Below are positions 62,382 through 64,000 of a stretch of 64,000 nt of DNA, piece after piece. The translations under genes and the position numbers were made by a program. Origin of the DNA: JAAEUB01 sp964550345 (GTDB taxonomy: Bacteria; Pseudomonadota; Alphaproteobacteria; Rhodobacterales; Rhodobacteraceae); the NCBI GenBank assembly GCA_964550345.1, contig CAZJYZ010000010.1, positions 1 to 64,000 on the forward strand. The letters are read 5' to 3'. Numbering within the stretch: position 1 is the first letter of the stretch; each line of letters starts with the position of its first letter. The notes beneath the pieces are model-generated. The model had not been told where the DNA came from and ran no database searches. It saw only the letters and a list, made by a program, of their open reading frames with translations.

Positions 62382-63080
62382 ATGGCACAGCTGGAAATGA
62401 TCCGGGCAAAAAGCACCTGGGGGCAGGTGATCGAGGGTCAGCTGCAACATGCTGGCATCGCTTTGCTTATGGCGATGGGGGCGCTGGCAATGCTGCTCAC
62501 CCCATCCGAAGCGCCAAAACTTCTGGGAATGACAGCAAGCGAGTGGGCCTTGTTATCTATCAGTCTGGCCGTGCTGCATCAGGTAGTTGTCGCCATCGTT
62601 TTCCGGCTGCAATTACACAAAAACCTGATGACCCGGCTGTTCGATGAAAGGGACATGAAAATCTGGGCCATCATATTCATGCCGCTCTTAGTGGCGCGCC
62701 CACTTGGTGTAATCATGGTTGGCTGGGCCGATACAGAACCCATCACCTCATTGCGCGAGGTCGAGATTGCCGTCGGCCTGCTGCTGGTCGGTGTCGCGGC
62801 CTGGGGCATGCACTCGACCCTTTTTCATTTCACCCTTCCCCGCGCATTGGGAGGGGATCATTTTCGCGACCATTTCGCCGAGATGCCGTTGGTAAAAAAG
62901 GGTGTGTTCAAATACACGGATAACGGCATGTACGGCGTGGTTTTTCTGGGGCTTTGGGGCATCGCACTATTGTTCGGGTCATGGAACGCAATGGTCGTGG
63001 CACTGTTTCAACACAGCTATATATGGGTGCATATGTATTGTACCGAGGCCCCGGATATGCGGCGTATTTACGGGGCGTAG
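62382..63080 (+). CDS. PEMT/isoprenylcysteine-methyltransferase-like membrane protein
   Basis: 232 residues, about five membrane spans: HAGIALLMAMGALAMLL, WALLSISLAVLHQVVVAIVF, WAIIFMPLLVARPLGVIMV, VEIAVGLLLVGVAAWGMH and MYGVVFLGLWGIALLFGSWN. The late KYTDNGMYGVVFLGL and HMYCTEAPDMRRIYG resemble the phospholipid/isoprenylcysteine methyltransferase family. The ATG at 62382 follows GGGGAGTGGAT; the upstream frame is too long. Whether it is catalytic is uncertain. Confidence 0.78.
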   Translation: MAQLEMIRAKSTWGQVIEGQLQHAGIALLMAMGALAMLLTPSEAPKLLGMTASEWALLSISLAVLHQVVVAIVFRLQLHKNLMTRLFDERDMKIWAIIFMPLLVARPLGVIMVGWADTEPITSLREVEIAVGLLLVGVAAWGMHSTLFHFTLPRALGGDHFRDHFAEMPLVKKGVFKYTDNGMYGVVFLGLWGIALLFGSWNAMVVALFQHSYIWVHMYCTEAPDMRRIYGA

Positions 63081-63154
63081 CGGCAACGCAACAAAATATT
63101 AACCTAATCATGTAACAAAAGGCGCGGGGTCGGGTCCAGGAAAGGACGAACCCG

Positions 63155-63433
63155 ATGATTGTGAATTCTGTTGAACTGAGTGAAGTCAGATTTGAGGCCG
63201 ACACTTCGCTGCACAAAGCTAATGTCGCACTGAATATGACAGGCCCCTCTGGCGCTGGTTTTGACATTGAGTTTGCCTGCCATGCGGCGCAACCGGAAAC
63301 CTGCCCGTCGACGCTGGTTCTGTATGGCTTGATCAAACATGCCACCGAACAGGCACGAAACCTACCGGCTTTTCGCGGGCCTGAAAATGCGTTGTCCCTG
63401 GATCTGGAAAATGTCAAGATTACCGCCGCTTGA
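63155..63433 (+). CDS. small protein of unknown function
   Basis: 92 residues, no recognised family. It has a beta-rich first half (SVELSEVRFEADTSLHKANV), a central Cys pair (FACHAAQPETCPSTLVLYGL) and no membrane span. It lies 53 bases before pyrF and on the same strand, and may be co-transcribed with it. GGAAAGGACGAACCCG upstream gives AAAGGA as ribosome site. Possibly a small cytoplasmic regulator; this is speculation. Confidence 0.65.
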   Translation: MIVNSVELSEVRFEADTSLHKANVALNMTGPSGAGFDIEFACHAAQPETCPSTLVLYGLIKHATEQARNLPAFRGPENALSLDLENVKITAA

Positions 63434-63486
63434 CCTTGTAAAACCAGCGGCGCAAAAGGGGCGCAACCCTCAACAGGAGATGCCCC

Positions 63487-64000
63487 ATGCCTGCCACCTT
63501 ATCCCCGCGCCTGTCGGATGACCGCCTGATCGTTGCTCTGGACGTGCCAGACGCCCTAGCCGGGTTGAAACTGGCGCAGGATCTGGGTGACAGTGTTTCG
63601 TTCTACAAGATTGGGCTGGGCATGCTGACCGGCGGCGGGCTGGCTTTAGCGCGCGAGCTCAAGGACGAGATGGACAAGCGCATCTTTCTGGACATGAAGC
63701 TGTTTGATATCGGCAACACTGTTGAAGCGGCTGTTCGTGGACTGGCAGCGCAAGACCTGGATTTTCTGACCGTCCACGGCGACCCGCATGTGGTTGCAGC
63801 CGCCATGCAGGGGGCTGCCGGGTCAGGCATGAAAATCCTAGCGGTGACCATCCTGACCTCGCTGGATCGGGGCGATCTTGATAACGGGTTGATCAAGCCG
63901 GGCAATGTTGCGGATTTGGTTTTGGAACGCGCTGGGCGCGCCTTTGATGCCGGGGCTGACGGTGTCATCGCCTCGCCGCAAGAAGCTGGCGCAATCCGCG
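63487..64000 (+). CDS. pyrF: orotidine 5'-phosphate decarboxylase (3' end outside window)
   Basis: 171 residues seen, no stop within the window. Removes carbon dioxide from OMP to form UMP, last step of pyrimidine synthesis. Marks: DRLIVALDVPDALAGLKLA, FYKIGLGMLTGGG and the catalytic KRIFLDMKLFDIGNTVEAAV (Lys and Asp). AGGAG eight bases before the ATG supports the start. The C-terminal half, with the phosphate-binding part, lies past 64000. Confidence 0.97.
   Translation, partial: MPATLSPRLSDDRLIVALDVPDALAGLKLAQDLGDSVSFYKIGLGMLTGGGLALARELKDEMDKRIFLDMKLFDIGNTVEAAVRGLAAQDLDFLTVHGDPHVVAAAMQGAAGSGMKILAVTILTSLDRGDLDNGLIKPGNVADLVLERAGRAFDAGADGVIASPQEAGAIR

Overview
This window is chromosomal DNA of an alphaproteobacterium, most likely a marine member of the Rhodobacterales (Roseobacter group). 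That placement is inferred from gene content and local order: L-malyl-CoA/beta-methylmalyl-CoA lyase, an ftsE-ftsX pair next to a zinc-ribbon membrane protein, hutF/hutG-type histidine degradation, a gpmI-envC-ctpA-rppH block, and a D-glutamate-type dgcN/dgcA pair. No phage, integrase, IS element or CRISPR array was seen. The sequence is a draft: there is one run of 45 N inside ald, and two genes are broken at eight-base G homopolymers.

Layout. 1-9 kb: end of an MFS transporter, a VOC protein, an Lrp-type regulator divergent from alanine dehydrogenase, a U32-family protein, mscL, ytoQ, a phosphoribosyltransferase and pheT. 9-16 kb: pheT and pheS are separated by accessory genes (a tiny membrane protein, an ASCH protein, and a membrane-anchored protein coupled to pheS); then a decayed FAD monooxygenase truncated against a TetR gene, rplT-rpmI and pyk. 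16-21 kb: formylglutamate amidohydrolase homologue, CHMI-like protein, DUF1244, GFA protein, and a D-amino-acid cluster (class IV aminotransferase, dgcA, dgcN). 21-29 kb: mcl1, AraC/GyrI regulator, accA, HAD, PPOX, plsC, ftsX, ftsE and the zinc-ribbon protein. 29-34 kb: an SDR, GMC and acyltransferase-SGNH operon. 34-41.3 kb: complete hut system (hutC, hutF, hutI-H-G-U). 41.3-44 kb: tRNA-Arg(TCT), two tiny paralogous membrane proteins, cytochrome b561 and a one-kilobase gene-free stretch. 44-55 kb: lepA, an unknown coiled-coil-type protein, rsfS-rlmH, an MDR reductase, gpmI-envC-ctpA and rppH. 55-64 kb: a secreted protein, an 8-bp tandem repeat, an ArsR regulator, a frameshifted FMN glutamate-synthase-like gene, an FkbM methyltransferase, a DMT transporter, clpB, a PEMT-like protein and the start of pyrF.

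How the genes work together. The hut genes take histidine to glutamate through urocanate, formiminoglutamate and formylglutamate, releasing ammonia and formate. The aminotransferase-dgcA-dgcN trio would convert D-amino acids to glutamate, so two nitrogen-scavenging routes meet at glutamate. ald, mcl1, accA, pyk and gpmI supply central carbon metabolism; ftsEX and envC are functional partners in septal cell-wall cleavage although they lie 24 kb apart.

The most unusual object is the gene-free stretch 42435-43468. It contains an array of about eleven degenerate units repeating every ~28 nt, whose boundaries form short hairpins. Loops read TTCG or TCAG on the minus strand, the stem bases change together between units, and in two units the pairing survives only as G-U on the minus strand. 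This looks like an undescribed structured RNA. Just upstream lie three DnaA-box-like 9-mers spaced exactly 11 bp apart.
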